Below are positions 62,484 through 64,000 of a stretch of 64,000 bases of DNA, piece after piece. Position 1 is the stretch's first letter, and every line of letters starts with the position of its first letter. Source of the stretch: Limonium bicolor. Taxonomy: Eukaryota; Streptophyta; Magnoliopsida; Caryophyllales; Plumbaginaceae. Below the pieces are notes generated by a model. The model searched no databases, was not told where the DNA came from, and saw nothing but the letters and a program-made list of their open reading frames with translations. Location of the stretch: contig CM041778.1 in the NCBI GenBank assembly GCA_023374045.1, positions 369,804,831 through 369,868,830 of the forward strand. The letters run 5' to 3'. Position numbers and translations under genes: made by a program.

Positions 62484-64000
62484 ATGAAACTACTGCACTC
62501 AAACTTCCAAATGGAGAAGAAAGAAAACGTAGAGAGAGGAAAACAAACGGTTGGAGATAAAATACGATTTAGGCTCAATCAGAAGAGGAAACGGCAGTGG
62601 AAATCGAACAATGAAAAAGAATTCGATCTGAACGAACCATATAATGAAGAAACTGCGTTCTCGGACGATCCAACGGTAAATTTTAATCAAAATGTCGCAA
62701 TTTTTTACGTTTTGGTCCGTTTAATGTCGTCCTTTTTGTAACGTCCGTTTTATATCGTCCTTTCTGCGTCGTCCGTTTTTTATCGTCCGTAACGGACTAC
62801 TGTGCATACCGTCCGTAACGGACTGCTGTCCATAAAGTCCGTAACGGACTAAAATATCATGTCCGTAATTCGGACATTTCAGATTCGTCCGTAACGGACC
62901 TCTTGAATGAAGTCCGTAACGGACGTTAAATAAAACAGTCCGTAACGGACGGATGTGCAGATTTTGTCACTTCTTTTGTTGACACATGTTTACTCCTACT
63001 TTTTGTCAGGCTTCGGTCCCACCTCATGACTCCCCTGCTCATCATGATTCACCCTTTGAACTTCCTGAAGACGAATGGATCGATACTACTCATGTATTTC
63101 AAACCAATCAATTTTTTCCTACTAAGCAAGCCGCTGTTGAATGGGTGGACACTGTAGGGCGGCAAAATGGTCGTGAGTGGATGGTGGTGACCATAGTCCA
63201 GACAAGTACAGATGACCTAGTAGTACTTACGTGTGAGCGGTACTGGCATCCACGAAGAGTTAAAGCTGATGATGATTATGTGCAGCGAGGACGTACCTCC
63301 TCGAAGAAGTGCTCATGTCCATTCCGTATACGCGGCAAGTGCACTCATAAAGGATGGAAATTGTTGTGAAGGATGGACGACACAACCACTACTTGCCAAG
63401 GTGCCAGAGGGACATTTTAGTAGACATCCATTGACAGATGATGAGTTGAAAGCGGTTCGTCATTTTCATATGGTAGGTACTCCCCACGTGAGCAGTGGTT
63501 GCGACTGAAGGAACAAAATCCGAATGTAATCATTGGTATCAACTTCATATACAATTTGAACAAGAAGTTGACAAAGGAGCATAAGGGGGGACGACCAGTT
63601 ATGCAAGTGCTTGTTGATGACCTTGAGCAACACAAGTATCACGTATTTTGTGACGGCCGTCGAGGTTTGTTTCTGCCATCATATCATTTAAGTTCTGTTA
63701 CGTTTTAAACTATTCCTATTATTAAATTCTTTTTTTCATTTTGTACAGACGATAAGGATGTTACCGGGTATGTTATGTTTGCCAGCCCAACATCTGTGAA
63801 GCTTTTCAATGCGTTCCCTTATGTCATCATCATTGATGCTACATACAAGACAAATGTATATAAGATGCCGCTTGTAGAGATAGTAGGAATGACTTCTGCT
63901 GGGAAGAATTTCAACATTGCATATGCATTTGTATGTAATGAGGACGAAGCAGGGTACACTTGGGTTTTGAAAAACTTGAGGGAGTTATTGATTCAAGGAC
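62484..64000 (+). pseudogene. FAR1/Mutator transposase-like gene, 3' end beyond the window
   Basis: Exon 1 (ATG at 62484 or, preferred, 62511; ends 62675) encodes a basic segment then EFDLNEP. A 334-bp intron (62676-63009) joins in phase to exon 2, which has a FAR1-type DNA-binding region (FFPTKQAAVEWVDTVGRQNG, CPFRIRG), then LTDDELKAVRHFHMVGT and KEQNPNVIIG. An 84-bp intron (63665-63748) leads to the MULE transposase core: ASPTSVKLFNAFP, IDATYKTNVYKMPLVEIVG, with the catalytic Asp in IDATYKT. Frame breaks near 63365, 63397 and 63488 each look like loss of one base in a G or C run, so the gene may be intact in the real genome. Either a Mutator-like transposase or a domesticated FRS-type regulator. 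Confidence 0.78.
62785..62950 (+). repeat. Intronic array of GTCCGTAACGGAC near-palindromes
   Basis: Six exact 13-mers at 62785, 62811, 62837, 62887, 62912 and 62938, plus a degenerate one at 62861 (GTCCGTAATTCGGAC). Spacing is 24-26 bp. Half-boxes (GTCCGTTT, TCGTCC) precede the array from about 62715. It lies wholly inside the first intron of the FAR1-like gene. Confidence 0.93.

Noticed and set aside
62785..62950. CRISPR-like spacing of repeats
   Set aside because: Boxes are 13 bp near-palindromes with 11-13 bp spacers inside a plant gene intron; not CRISPR architecture.
62986..63009. ATG at 62986 as start of the FAR1-like protein
   Set aside because: It lies in the 3' end of the first intron; the in-phase acceptor at 63009 joins exon 1 ending at 62675.

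Overview
This window is nuclear DNA of a flowering plant, most likely a eudicot. Evidence: a MADS-box SEPALLATA gene with the standard eight-exon layout, spliceosomal GT-AG introns, plant-type tRNA genes with Pol III T-tract terminators, and the usual plant transposon mix (copia, CACTA, LINE, very long non-coding LTR elements, MITE, Mutator/FAR1). The species cannot be told from the sequence. Most of the window (about 6.4-57.3 kb) is nested transposons; ordinary genes lie only at the two edges.

Left edge (485-6392): a tandem array of about nine tRNA-Ile(AAU) copies on the minus strand. Two are intact and have T-run terminators; the rest are decayed. Next comes a two-exon gene for a small DnaJ-type cysteine-rich protein (4549-5039), then GGTTC-rich and AT-rich intergenic DNA.

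Nested block (6393-51135): one minus-strand Ty1/copia element was split into three pieces (6393-9466, 21707-22923, 50766-51135) by two independent insertions. Insertion A (9467-21706, flanked by CACTC) is a TRIM-like LTR element into which an 11.1-kb CACTA transposon jumped (10252-21373, flanked by GTT). That CACTA encodes a TNP2-like transposase and a second protein ending in a Ulp1/C48 peptidase domain, and contains a perfect-hairpin MITE. Insertion B (22924-50765, flanked by TCTCT) is a LARD-like element with LTRs of about 5.8 kb and a non-coding interior of 2.2 kb, amplified to LTR-int-LTR-int-LTR-int-LTR. The last LTR carries a 1.9-kb deletion and an 88-bp foreign patch.

Right edge (51136-64000): a 6-kb L1-type LINE with 13-bp target duplications and a poly(A) tail ends about 290 bp past the stop codon of a complete SEP gene (minus strand, 57564-61060, 251 aa). 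This protein has an unusual Arg-to-Met change at MADS residue 10. Divergent from it is a FAR1/Mutator-transposase-like gene that runs off the window end. Its 5' flank has a 21-bp periodic CAGTC repeat, and its first intron has seven near-palindromic GTCCGTAACGGAC-type boxes at 24-26 bp spacing.

Coordinates, target duplications, splice junctions and motifs were read directly from the sequence. Family names come from motif recognition without database searches.
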